Source of the DNA: Papiliotrema nemorosa
Taxonomy: Eukaryota; Basidiomycota; Tremellomycetes; Tremellales; Rhynchogastremaceae
Reading direction: 5' to 3'
NCBI GenBank assembly: GCA_032158125.1
Contig: JASKOT010000005.1
Location: 620,001-684,000 of the forward strand
Length of the DNA stretch: 64,000 nt
Of this stretch, positions 47,606 to 59,500 are shown one piece after another; position 1 is the stretch's first letter, and each line of letters starts with the position of its first letter. Under the pieces are notes generated by a model. That model searched no databases. It was not told the DNA's origin and saw only the letters and a program-made list of their open reading frames with translations. A program made the position numbers and the translations under genes.

Positions 47606-50015
47606 TCAACTCGACTGCAGCTGAAGACACTCGATGAACCCCGTCAGATCCTCCTGTCTAACCTCGACTACTGAAGTATCAAACATGTCGTGTTTCGCGC
47701 CCGCTCCACTCTCTTCTGCAGCTTGCTGAAACGCCAAGCCGAATTTACTGATCTCGTCAGCTCAGTCACCAATCCCTCCCAAAGTCACTCACTTCTTCCT
47801 CACGTCTCCAAACTCTGGCGCGCCCGTCACCCCGACCACTAGATACGTCCCTTTCTCCTCGTTCAAGCAAGCCACGACGAATGGCAGAGATTTGACAGTC
47901 TTGCCCGACCTCGAGTCCCTCTCTGCCCATCGATCGCGTGTCGCATCGACGAGCCATAATGCCAACCGGGACAAAGTGGGTGGCTGCACGAACAATCGCA
48001 AATCCGGACCCTCCTTCAACAGACAAAAGCGGAATGTACGCAAAGGGCGTATGGTGTTCTTTTCCAGCAGTGACGAACCTTGCCGTATGATCGTACGGTG
48101 CAAGGCCATTGCGAGGGGTAGTGACTTTCGGAGCAATGTGATGCTGTACGATCAGCCGGATCCAAAATCAATCTCGTGACTCACTCTTCCACAGCATCAT
48201 ACGCGATCCAGAAATTCGCAACATGGGACGATCTTTCCTTCTTCTTCACTTGTGTCCCTTCCTCTTCTACGTCCTTGCGCGGATCGACATTCTCCTTGTC
48301 CTCATCCGCTCGTCCGATTGACCAAGCTCTGGTCCCCCCAAACCACTCTCCCCCATTCCTTCCCCCTTCCTTCTCAATTTCCAGTCTGACCCCCTTGGCC
48401 GCCTCGAGCAACGCTGACAAGCCTTCCACGGCGTCGGCCGCTGATAGGTTGACCAGCTGCAAGCCGTATGTACGCGTGAATGACGGGTAAGATAGTTCAA
48501 CCAAGCCATATTCTGGCGCTATACTATCCAGTCTCGATGGCAACTGGCGTTTGAGGTCCGTGTCCATATGCGCGTAAGCTTGCTGGCATTGCTGCAGGGA
48601 AAAACTGTCGCGTCAGCGCTTCTCAATTGAGCCCGAGTCAGCGCTCACCCCATCTTCGCCAGCAAACCCTGTAGTCTCTTCCGGCCCTTCTCTCGCCATA
48701 TACCCATTCGCCCCGCCACATATCCGGAATGCAGCATTGCGTCGTACAGGTTCCAATGCCTGAAGAGCATGAAACGCAGCTCTTCTGAACGAGCTATACT
48801 CCTATCGTCTGGGTTCGGCACCTTGGCTCCTAGCGGCACCGCATTGAGGCGAGCGACCTCGTCTGTGAACATCGAATGGAATTCCTCGTATCGATCGCGG
48901 TCTATCTTCGAGGCGGTGTATTGATATGTGATGGCGAGGATAGCGTACCATAGCAGGTCATTGTCTGCCCGCTCGAGGACTGTCGCAAAGAGATACAGTA
49001 TCTGAGCGACAGACATCCCGCTAGATGTGCCCGACTCGTAGTATCGTTGGACCCGATCATAATGAGCTTCTCGGATGGCTCTGGGCAGTCTGCGGGGCTG
49101 CATGTCAGCTTCCGATCGATTGCATTCCAATCCAGCTTACCCGATCATCCTCGCCCTCCCGCCGGCGTTTCTTCTCAGCGCCATTTACACTGCCTTTCCG
49201 CCTTTTGCGCCGGGGAGAGCCATCATGTGAGTTTTCACTCTCTGCGCCTGATCCCTCTCCCCCCTCTTCCTCTTCTCCTTCATCCCCATCCTCCTCATCG
49301 GCCTCTTCGCCCTGCTCAGCTCCATCCTCCTCGTCACTGTCATCACTATCTGAGCCACTGTCAGACGGTTCATACTGCTCGTCAGCTTGAGTTATCTGCA
49401 ATCACCCACTTCTAAAGCCTCCCAAGACTTCTTGACATCGCCCAGGGCATCTTCCTCCCCGTCTCCCCATACCCATACCCTACCTTCTCCTATTGCGTCT
49501 CCTTCGTCATTGACCACAAAGTCCAGCCCGAACAGATTCTGCAGATTCCATGGCCGATGCGAGTCAATGATATGTAAATGGCAATGCGGAGGCAGGTTAA
49601 AGTAGGTAGTGAGGGGTAACAGCGATCCCAGAGACAGCAATATGAGTGTATGCAGCTGTTCGTTAGCATAGCCCCAGCGGGCCAAGAGAGTTCTCTTACC
49701 TCCTCGGAAGCCAGAGCTTCATCACGTCTGGCCTCGAGCTCAGAATAGCCACCAACAGGTACTAGTCGATATGGGACGTCATCCTGCTTGAACATTGACA
49801 CCAGAATTTTCGACGCTAGTAGACCGTCCTATACGATGAGCTGATCCCTGGCATACTTCGAAGATACTCACAACATCAGTACCGACCAATATGACCACAC
49901 CACCAGAGCCGGATCCTGAACTTTGATGGACCCGGGAGACGATCGAGTTGTACGCATTGATATAGGTCAAGTCGGTCGAACCTAGTCCTGGCGCTGGGGG
50001 CGAGATTAATGGCAT
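47606..50015 (-). CDS. CDC45: CDC45 replication initiation factor
   Basis: Subunit of the CMG replicative helicase (Cdc45-Mcm2-7-GINS), nuclear. Starts MPLISPPAPGLGSTDLTYIN and contains GVVILVGTDV, then across an intron DGLLASKILVSMFKQDDVPY, the degenerate DHH-family core of Cdc45. The family segment IIDSHRPWNLQNLFG is at about 49530. An acidic run (DSDDSDEEDGAEQGEEADEE) precedes the Arg/Lys patch PRRKRRKGS. Helical C-terminal parts include LLWYAILAITYQYTASKIDR and ELRFMLFRHWNLYDAMLHS. The end is VRQEDLTGFIECLQLQSS, closing at 47606. Six or more short introns. The DHH-type metal ligands are lost, as is usual in eukaryotic Cdc45. Confidence 0.93.
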
Positions 50016-50479
50016 ACTTGAGCTATGCCCCGTCCCCAAAGCACACAACAGAAGTGCCTGCTGCTGGGACTGCCGTCTCAAAGGTGAGTCGTTGCTGTCC
50101 GAGTCGAGTATGTATCCCGAGTTCTTCGTGTATCCCAGTCAAGCTTCCTTCCTCAGATAATCTATCAAGAGATCTACTTCATGTTGAACAAGTCTTTACG
50201 CGTCTTTTGCACGCGCCGACGGGGGAAAAACACAAGTTACGTAATCAATCAAGTCGGACATGACGTCGATCTCTCGTCTATTTGCGGGCCATGAAAGGTA
50301 GAAAGGTCGCTCCTCGTGTGATATCTCGACGACAAGCATCTCATACTCCATCGCAGTCGCTACGGATAGTACTGGGACAATCCAGGCATCACAAAGTGTT
50401 CATCACTCATACGAGCGTCTCGGAAAGATCTGCCCGCCCCTTTCACAGCCGGTGAAGTTCCGCACAGACCACCACCGCC
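50016..50479. promoter_or_regulatory. Bidirectional promoter region
   Basis: About 460 bases between the divergent CDC45 and phospholipase D genes. It includes ACGCGTC at 50198-50204, which contains the MluI cell-cycle-box core ACGCGT known to serve DNA-replication genes in fungi. Whether it works here is inferred. Confidence 0.4.
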
Positions 50480-53400
50480 ATGTCCATCCCACAAGCGGAT
50501 GCAGGGAAACATCCCAATCCCGTCTCACACCCTTTTTCAAAGCTCAGATCAAAGGTCGACAATCTTACCAGTGATCTATCTCGACTAGGCGTAGCGGTAA
50601 AGACAACTTGGAATCCTAATCATCGACATGATGAGGAGTGGGAGCAGGAGGTGGATAGGAAGATGGAGGCGATAAGGGACGGACATAGATTTAGGAGTTT
50701 TGCTGGGGAGAGGGACGGAAATGTAGTGAAGTGGCATATCGATGGACATGGTGTGTGCTGTTTCATTCCCAAATCTAGACGGCATATGGCTGATGGCAGA
50801 CTACTTCTGGGCCTTATCAGAACTGATCGATTCCGCCAAAGAGGTGACATTGAAGGTATACGCGGAATCTGGCTGATACTCAGACCATCATGATACTTGA
50901 TTGGTGGCTTTCTCCCGAATTACAGGTGCGAGATAACGATCTGCGAGTAAATTGGCTGACGACTAGCTCCGACGTCCCGCAGCAGACTTTCCAGAATGGC
51001 GGCTGGACCGGCTGCTCCAGCGAAAGGCGGAGGAGGGTGTCAGGATCTACGTGATGGTCTACAAAGAAGTCACAGCTTCTATGGCCCTCTCATCGAAGCA
51101 CACCAAGCACGCCTTGGAAGACCTGCACGAGAACATCGCATGTATGCGACATCCTGATCATTCTGGAGGTGAGCTATCCCCAAGCTAACGCCTTCCAAGC
51201 TGACGTTAGGCGAATTGGTCTACTACTTCAGTCATCATGAGAAGTTATGCGTAGTGGACAATCGAGCTGCCGCCATGGGAGGTCTCGATGCTTGCTATGG
51301 TCGATGGGACACGCACGATCACCCACTGGCCGATGTACATCCTACCGAGTTTTACAAAAGCTTATTCCCCGGTCAAGGTGTGTTCATCGAGATGGATCGC
51401 TGGTATAGCTGAAATCAGACTACAACAACTCTCGGATCATGGATTTCCAGGTCAGTGATTACGGAAGTCGTTAATTCGTAACTCACTCCCCAGACGGTCG
51501 AGAAGTATACCTCGAACGCGCTCGCCATTCAAGATGCACCCAGGATGCCCTGGCACGACACCTCTATCACTCTTGTCGGTCCAAGTGTCGTTGATCTCGT
51601 CCAGCATTTCTGCGAGAGGTGGAACTTTGTCAAGAAGATCAAGTACAAGCACGATCATCGGATGGAATGGCTCTCCCTGCCCTTCCCTTGGAACATTGTG
51701 GCAGCAAGGAAGGATGAAGAGAGGAGAATAAAGGACAACATTTTCCGTGCCGAGCACCCTCATCTGGCAGAGTGGAAAGAGGTGCGCCCAATATACCACG
51801 TTGAAGGGGACTGACGAGAAGCGAGGACGACAGCTGTATCATCCATACCATTTCCCGCCTTCCGAAGCACCTCGAGCGAGTGAGCCTGTGCCGGATGGGA
51901 CGTGCCGGGTCCAGGTCCTCCGATCAGCTGCCGATTGGAGTCATGGTATACTTCTAGAAGATAGCATCCAGCGTGAGCACTCTAAGACCGCTCGTGGCAG
52001 AGTGAAGAGACTGACGGACAGAGGCGTATATTGGACTGATAAGAGAAGCCAATCATTGCATTTACATCGAAAACCAATTCTGTGAGTTTCGATATTCCAC
52101 AGATATCGGACGCTGATAGCTAGTGTAAGCTCTTGTGACCATATCGCTGCGGATCTGCATTGACGCGCTCTTGTAGCATTTCTGCCTGCTCCGACAAACA
52201 ACCGGTGGAGAACCAGATTGGTGCGGCCATCGTGGAAAGAATCATCTCGGCTGCGTCAGAGGGTCGAAAGTTCAAGATTGTTGTCATCATTCCCGCTGTT
52301 CCGTGAGTTCTTGGCACCGAGAAAAGGCTGATATTATAGTGCATTCGTCAGTGATTCATGATGAGGTAGAATCTACTGACAATGACAGCCAGGTGATATT
52401 CAGTCGCAGTCTGGTCTCAAGGCCATCATGGAGGCTCAAGTAAGTTTTGCTGATGCCTGCCGTCTTGCCGCAAATTCATCATAGTACCGTACGATAAACC
52501 GAGGGGGTGACTCCATCTTCGAGAGAGTTCGAGCTGCCGGTTTCGACCCGTAAGCAGCTGCCTTGACCTGATAAGCGAGTCGTGCTTACCTGGCAGAATG
52601 CAATATATATCGGTGTGCCGAGCGTGCGACTGTCTATGCACAAGCTGATGAGTAGTTCTGGAACCTCAGGAGTTATGATCGAATCAACACGCCGTGGGAA
52701 CAGATCAGGCAGATGGAGCAGAGGGTAAGTGGCCACCGTGGAGGAGCAAGTCACCTGACAACCTCTCAGTCTGGTGTCACCTTCCACGAAGCCCAAGTCG
52801 CTCTTGCCAAAGTGTATGTCGGCTCGGATGATGTCCGAGGCGATACCGACGAGGTCGTGAACATCGAGAAGCCACACGATCAGACCACAAAAGTCGACCA
52901 GATCGGTAAGAAGGACACGGTTGAGAAGGCAGTCAAATTGCCTCCAACTATTGCGAAAGTGTGTATAGAAATTTTGATGATTCGTTTGACTGATCAAATA
53001 GGCGAAAGAGATCATCGAGCGATTCCAGAACGGACTTGACCGAAGCGATAGGCACATGTGAGTGGATAGTTGGATCCTCGTTTTGTGGCTGACACGCTCA
53101 GATCAGACAACAGCACGTCCAGCAGAGCATTTCCCCGTGTCATTACTAACATGTTCAGTCGGTCAGCATGCAATGCAGGACAAGACTTCCCTCTTCGATG
53201 AGCAGTGGTCAGGAACGGAAGAGGAAGAGCTATCTTGCTATGTCTCCGAGGTGAATCCTTACAATCTTTCGATGAACCTGGTCTAACACTCAGCTGTGCT
53301 ATATCCACAGTAAACTCATGATCGTGGATGATCGACGGGTGATATGTGGTAGTGCCAATCTGAACGACCGCTCTCAGAACGGAGATCATGATTCGGAGAT

Positions 53401-54126
53401 CGCCTTGGTGATGGAAGATCAAGATATGGTCGAGTCTGTCATGGATGGGAAGAAATACATGGCTTCACGCTTGGCCACGACCTGGCGTCGAACGCTGATG
53501 CGAGGTTAGTGTTCATGTGAGTAATCATACCGTATCTGACAATAGAACATCTCGGTCTCGTACCTCCGCAACCGGCTTTCGAGCGCAGTACGCAGCCTAA
53601 TTCGGCTATGCACCCTGCGCCCATCATTCACGAGTATGACTGGGGATCAGAGTCCGACCAGGCCGTTCAGGATCCCCTGTCAGACGAGTTCGAGAGATTG
53701 TGGGTGGGCACCGGTCGATCAAACAGGGCGGCCTTTGAAAAGGTCTTCAGGCCAGTTCCGAATGACTCCATACGGAACTGGAAGCAATACGCAGAGTATC
53801 TGAAGCCAAACGCAGGCATTTCGGTCAGTATACAAGTGCTCCCTAGTTTGTACGGAAAGCTGATGGGCAGACTGGTCATGTTGCAGACAGGACGTTAACT
53901 CTACAGCAGGTCAAGGAGGAGATGAGTAAGGTTAGAGGGCATCTGGTGGATATGCCGCTGGACTTCCTCATTGTGAGTGCACTCAACATGGACCAAGCTC
54001 GCATGCTGACTCCGCAGGAAGAGAAGTGGATGACAGAAGGGGTAAGGACTGATTTGTACACTGACCAAGCTGACTTGGCAGAATTACCTCTCGGTCAACC
54101 CCCTCACACTCGCACTGTATGTTTAG
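50480..54126 (+). CDS. Phospholipase D
   Basis: HKD-family phospholipase that cleaves phosphatidylcholine to phosphatidic acid at membranes. Starts MSIPQADAGKHPNPVSHPFS. After WHIDGHDYFWALSELIDSAK the first catalytic block is seen: VYYFSHHEKLCVVDNRAAAM, with HxKxxxxD, and GGLDACYGRWDTHDH. Next come MPWHDTSITLVGPSVVDL and the PLD-specific IENQ.F segment near 52180. The second block is CYIHSKLMIVDDRRVICGSA and NLNDRSQNGDHDSEIAL, at about 53310-53400, with the second HxKxxxxD. The C-terminus ends GNYLSVNPLTLALYV. About fifteen short introns. No PX or PH domain is visible before the first catalytic block, so it differs from the long Spo14 type. Both active-site motifs are intact. Confidence 0.9.
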
Positions 54127-54537
54127 CCGAATAGAGCGCAGTTTTGGGACATGTAGCCATACGCATAGAATCGCACGCCGAATCGCTGACATTCACTCAC
54201 CTCAGCTGTTTTCGGCCGAAGTCAAGACGTTGCTCATTCATCTGGGCAGATTAATACGCGGTCGTGATTCTTTACGGAAGTCGTTTGCGCATATCCTTTG
54301 AGATTCCTCTCCGCTTCTGGAGACCCAGACACTGACACCTATAGGTGCGGCTGGGGATTTTGGTCGATCGCCTTGTAGTTTTCAAGACTCCGCCAAGCGA
54401 TGTATTGCAAGATTCGAGTCAGAAGAAGTCTCCGCCCCGGTTCTCCCACTGCATGTGTATTTGGACGAGTGTTCCCTCGCAGTTCATCACACTACCTGAT
54501 TTTCACCCTCACACCTCCCATCGCAACGACCATCAGA
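54127..54537. other. Intergenic, no gene seen
   Basis: About 410 bases between two co-oriented genes. The last 100 bases are C/T-rich with ACACCTCCC tracts, like a leader. No coding signature. Confidence 0.5.
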
Positions 54538-55470
54538 ATGGACTCCTCATGTACCTCTCTCAACAGCCTGAAACGACCACAATCCGATGACACTTCATCA
54601 GACGAAGATGACCCGCCGATCAAGAAGCTGGACGCTCGGGTCGATTCAATGATGTCCAGCACCGGATCAGCAGTAGGGGACACCTTCACAGATTTGACTC
54701 GATGTTCTCTGGTGGAGGAAGAAGAGGAATTTCCCGAGAAGATTGTCCTGCGGAAGATGCGGCTCGTGGAGACTGAGGCAGACTACAGGTACGATCCTCA
54801 AGGAATGGAAACGACGGGTCCATGGATTACTCGAGCGACTGTTCACCTGGAGAAAGGGTGCGACAGGGATCTGCAAGACTTTCTGCAGGGGGAACAGCTT
54901 TCCGCGGCGAGCGACTTGTTGTTCAGGATCCCTAACACTGAAATCAAGCACGAAGACCAGAGCTACAAGTGTTCAAGGGTTGTGTTGAATATCCCGGATT
55001 TTAACCGGTATGAAGACGTGTCCGATCCCAGCGGACTGGAGGGTTTGACGGACCATGGGACGATTTTGACCTTTCTTCCTGACGATATGGCAGAGACAAA
55101 CGGAGGGGTTACAAAGATTTTTAAGCCTGCAGTGTACATTAACGACTATTTCGGGACTGTCACTGGCGATCACAAGCAAGCCGTTCACCATTTCAACACA
55201 TCCACCTCGCCCGACTTGGACAATGTGCCATGCAAGATCACACTCACCTCGTCTCTATTTGACGAGGGTGGGAGTAGACTATCGAGAGAGTTTGACGCCG
55301 AGTTTGTTGGGTCGCGGATGTACTTCAACGTGGTATCGTTGTTCAGATCATTTGACGATCATCTCAAGTTCTGTTATATGGAAGATGTGGACGGGGATGG
55401 TGCTGCAGCTGGAGAAGCTCAGGGTGCACCAAGAGGAAGGGCGGTGTTTGGGTATCATCATCAGCTATAG
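54538..55470 (+). CDS. Intronless orphan protein, 310 aa
   Basis: Open frame from MDSSCTSLNSLKRPQSDDTS to GRAVFGYHHQL without an intron. The N-terminus holds a possible bipartite nuclear signal with acidic Ser clusters between (KRPQSDDTSSDEDDPPIKK), good casein-kinase-2-like sites. The body alternates beta-like strands (EKIVLRKMRLVETEADYRYD; CKITLTSSLFDEGGSRLSRE; FDAEFVGSRMYFNVVSLFRS). It is acidic overall, has no membrane segment and no signal peptide. I recognise no family. It may be a lineage-restricted gene. The frame could extend upstream to about 54400 without an ATG; 54538 is chosen as the first ATG with a leader-like upstream sequence. Confidence 0.6.
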   Translation: MDSSCTSLNSLKRPQSDDTSSDEDDPPIKKLDARVDSMMSSTGSAVGDTFTDLTRCSLVEEEEEFPEKIVLRKMRLVETEADYRYDPQGMETTGPWITRATVHLEKGCDRDLQDFLQGEQLSAASDLLFRIPNTEIKHEDQSYKCSRVVLNIPDFNRYEDVSDPSGLEGLTDHGTILTFLPDDMAETNGGVTKIFKPAVYINDYFGTVTGDHKQAVHHFNTSTSPDLDNVPCKITLTSSLFDEGGSRLSREFDAEFVGSRMYFNVVSLFRSFDDHLKFCYMEDVDGDGAAAGEAQGAPRGRAVFGYHHQL

Positions 55471-55753
55471 AATCACATCACGCTTCTCTGCATGGGAAGC
55501 CTTGAGATATGCAAGCTGGGCATAGTGTTGACCTTCTGCGACCTATCCTTCCCTAGTTCTGATGTGCCACCCGATTGCAATTCTTGCCACCCGGAATGGA
55601 GAGATTAACCGAGAAGTGACAAGTCGATCACTCGACACCGAATTCCAAACTGGTGCGAGTACACCAACTGGATCACGCACCTGCAGTCCTGCGCGTCGCG
55701 AGTAAAAGACTATCACTTTGACGCCCGCGCAACGAGAGCAAGTCTGATACAAG

Positions 55754-57144
55754 ATGATGCCATGGACGCTAGCTGCGCGTCTCTGCACGTGAGTCCTTGA
55801 TCCATACCGGCCCTTCTTACTTTGCCGCCGAATCAACAGGCTGATGCCTTTTCAGGCAGATATGTTGCTTCCTCTATCCGGCTTACGCATCTTACAAAGC
55901 GCTCTCATTACCTGTTGATCATCCTGACGCCGGAGGGTCTTTGGAGAGGTGGTTGATGTATTGGACGGTGGTAGGTTGTTGGGTCGCTGTGGAATCTACC
56001 GTCGGATGGCTGTTCAACTGGTAAGTTACTCAATGTCAATATCATATCCCCAATCCCGACTTGCATGTCACACGAAACTATATGAAGCCGCTGACTTGTA
56101 GGCTACCGTTTTACTCTGTAGCCAAGTTCGCTTTCTTCCTTTATCTGTCTCTTCCTCAGTCCGAGGTGAGTACACCTCGTGAAGGAACAAGGTGGTCGCT
56201 GATGGTGATAGGGCTCGACATATATCTTTAAAGAACATCTAGAACCGCTATTCAGGGAACATGAAGCGGAACTTGACTCTTTCTTACGCTCATTACGAGG
56301 TAGAGCGTCCCTCGCTTTGTCTGGGAGCTTGGGGTGGTTATGGCAGTGGATCGCATCTCAGCTGGGGGTGAGTCGGGATACATTCTGGGATTCCTATCAG
56401 CTGATGTAAAGGGATCGTCGGCTCAAGCTCAAGGGCATGATCCCGCTGCGCCAGGTTACAACGTGAACCACCAATACCCTGCTGGAATGCAACAACCTCC
56501 TTCCCTACAGGACCCGGCGTCAGGTGCCGCTCAACAAGCTTTCAGCTTTATGGCGAGGTATGCTGGACAGTGAGCTAAATTTTGCGCGTGACGAGTCGCA
56601 ACCGAGCTGACGAGCAAGGTACCTACCGGTCGCGCTTTCGGCTATTCAATCAGCAGCGTCAGCGGCTCGATCGGGTGGAAATCGCTCAGCCTCCTCTGCC
56701 GACGGCATCGACCCGGTCGTCGCATCCCTCGTCCCTCAAACCATGTCCATGCCGACTCCTCGACCTAACGCTGAACAGACCGACCCGTACCTACGATCCC
56801 GAACATACCTCGCCGCTCAAGGCTCTCCTACCCCGGCCAGCCGAAATCGAGGATCCACATCCGCCTTGTCCGCCCGGAATGTCTCCATGCCGACCGGGTC
56901 GCTTAGCCAGAGAAGCTCCTCCGAGAGCGTCAACACTCGGTCAAGCGGAGAAGGGGGCAATGCAAGTGGGAGGAACTCTAGTTCAGGCTCGAGAATCGAA
57001 ATGAGCTCTTATGATCAGATTGGACGGGATGAGGCGAGGGATGCGCCAATGGGTGGTGAGAGACCAGCCATGGAGAAGAGACGTTCGAGCTGGTTCGGTC
57101 ATTGGGGAGGAGGCTCTCCAGCTGACAAGCCCAAGGTTGAGTAG
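55754..57144 (+). CDS. DP1/Yop1/REEP-like ER-shaping membrane protein
   Basis: TB2/DP1/HVA22 family member with hairpin membrane segments that curve ER tubules. Starts MMPWTLAARLC; an intron joins TQICCFLYPAYASYKALSLP. Family landmarks follow: CCFLYPAYASYKAL, ERWLMYWTVVGCWVAVES, TVGWLFNWLPFYSVAKFAFF and LYLSLPQSEGSTYIF, close to the LP.Y...K..F..WL.LP.. consensus. Then a coiled segment FKEHLEPLFREHEAELDS. Behind the domain lies a long tail: SFMARYAGQ joined through an intron ending at about 56630 to YLPVALSAIQSAASAARSGG, then Ser/Arg/Pro-rich sequence ending SPADKPKVE. The tail is longer than in Yop1, nearer the longer REEP1-4 type arrangement. The upper ATG is chosen; the next codon is also ATG. 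Confidence 0.86.
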
Positions 57145-59500
57145 GGGCAGAATCGGATTCTATCATATTTGTAAGCGACAATCACCTGTACTATGAGTCT
57201 ATGCCACATGTCGGTTTCAAGCGCTATGTGCGAAGCGCACGCTTGGTTGTGTTTTAGGATGCCTCGTATCTGTTCCGTGGACTGATCAAGTGAGTCATGC
57301 TGTTATTCCGATCACAATAATGCTCGAGTCCCTAGAGACGCTACGGCTCGGAAGGATGTTTCCAGACTCCCGTGGAGGCTTAAATCCGGTTTACACTCGT
57401 GCTCTTTCATTCCGCTAAAAGGACGTAATGAATCAACGTGACATGGGTGGCGTTTCACGCAATAACTATTTATGCTAGAGAAGCGCTTCCACGCTGCACA
57501 TCGAAGCATGATCGAGGCGCTATTCCGGCATCTTCTCTCTTCATTTAGCCCTCTTACTTAAAGCTGTAAGACGGGAATCAGGGGCTGTCCGACGCTAGGA
57601 TGCTTGAACGCCTCGTGTTGCGAATTCTGGTGCTCCGCCCAACGAGATACTCTGCCCCGACCCGTTCAATCTCCGTAGACCCGTCTATGGAAGGGCATTC
57701 GGAAGGACGACTAGCGATCGTATCTCCGTCTCTCAGGTGTGACTTTACTGCGGGTCCATTCTCACTAATCCATCTGATTTTGATCTGCTGCGGAGAAGTC
57801 GAGAACATTGAACTTCGAGGCGTGGATGATGGATGTGCCTAACTTGGATTGATCAGAGTAGTGATCGGAGAACGGTGTCAGCAAAGCATCGGTGTATTTT
57901 CTCCCGAGAGTCGACGAGTTCTCATGCATCGGGAGGGAAGCGAGTACCACCAGTTGCCTGGACGCTGCAAAGTCGAGAGGACGACCTGCATCTCCGCCAC
58001 GGGGTCAGGGCAGCCAAGGGGAGGATGACGTACAAAAATGGTTGTGTAAAGAGGCGTCTGAGCCTAGAGATCTTTTGCAGGAATCGAGCCAACCGGAATT
58101 AACTTATGGGTTAGTGAGGGGCGACGTACGATCCGATTTTTGCTTCCCCACATCGAGACATGAGATGATGGCTTCCGAGTGACCTGGACGACTATGAATG
58201 GGACTCTTGTTGTGTCCTTCTTGACGTTCACTCTGTGACTGCTTATCTATCTGGATACCCTGGTACCGCAGTAGGATCAGCCTGAAGCAGATAAGCGTTT
58301 AGATTATTATTATTCTTTTTTCATTTTCTGGGAGGATTCGCCCCAGGCACATAGGCGGAGGACCATCAGAGGAGCTCCCCGGTCCCCCAACTGGTGAACT
58401 CGTCTCCCTCCCGGACAGTGTACGACCACGAATCTTTCCCACGCTTGTACTGTTCGCCTTGTACTCTCGAGCCGTGTCTAGGCGTGGGAATCGGTCGGTT
58501 CACATCCCGCAATTTCCCACTTTACTGCGCGATTAGCCGCCGCCGCTAATCCGCCAACACATCTCTGTCGCCTTGTTCGCCCCAAGGTCTAGGCTATTGA
58601 GACGTTGTCGAGCGCTCCGCCCACGCAAGACGAGACCTTTCCGGATCAACGGTCCGATTCCCGCCGTTGAGCTTTTCAACGACCAGAAGAGGCGGAAGGG
58701 AGACAGCCGGATCGCTCGAATCGTGGCTTGGTCCCTCCTAGCAACAAGCAACAAGGCTGTAGCCGCTGCGGATCAGTCTTGGCTGGATCAAGGGGACTTC
58801 TGAACATCTTGGGCTTGTACGCGTCTTGCGTCAGCATTTCGAATCCAGGGCGACTTCACCCCGAGTCCCACCACGACTTCCCCACAGCCAGCCCACGTCC
58901 TTTCCGCGACTAGCCACTCCATCGACCTATTGACTCCGGACCTGCGTCTTCGACGACACAGCATATTTTCGGCGTGTGTGCACAGGATCGGTCTGAATCT
59001 GGGGAAGTCAGGGACTACGAGGTCGTACGACGTCTCGTTCTAGCGTTCTTTTGACTTATCGCACTTTCGCACGCACGTCTTACCCCACACGATCACCGAA
59101 AGTTCCCACTCCAATTGTGTTCCACGCTCAGTCTGGAGAACCGTATCAACTGCATTGACCTTTCATCGACGTTCGGCACTTGCATACCAACTCTCAACCT
59201 GATATTGACACCATCCCAAATACCGCGGACTCAAGGGACATTTGGGGGCACGCGATCAGATCTTCCGTATCAACTGACTGATAAGGCGGACATCAAACGC
59301 TCGGTGGACATTCGTTCAACAAGCACGCCTTGGAATTCATTACAGCCGACCTGATTGCAATATCAACCACTCGAGCAATCAAGTAGGGAACCATTGAAAT
59401 CTCGACTAGGACCCTCAGGCGAGACACTTCCCCGAGTCTACCTCCCCCAAAAATCGCACGATAAAACACATTGTCTAGCAACGTACAGCCTCCTCGCAGA
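57145..59500. other. Gene-free stretch
   Basis: More than 2.3 kb without a convincing coding frame: the longest open frames are under 100 codons, lack family signatures and do not join by splicing. The one structural element is the stem-loop with a T-run at 58241-58325. The region is unusual in a window where spacers are typically 200-500 bases. Confidence 0.55.
58241..58325 (+). ncRNA. Possible structured RNA: stem-loop followed by T-run
   Basis: GCTTATCT (58241-58248) pairs perfectly with AGATAAGC (58289-58296). Inside, CTGGAT and ATCAG can pair with one bulge, and the KpnI-like palindrome GGTACC sits at the apex. Ten bases on, TTATTATTATTCTTTTTT gives a strong T-run. Shape and terminator suggest a short pol III-type transcript or a processed structured RNA. 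No A/B box or known RNA family recognised. Confidence 0.25.

Noticed and set aside
57600..58182. Cluster of short plus-strand frames that might form a spliced gene
   Set aside because: No joining of these frames gave a coherent protein or a recognisable motif.
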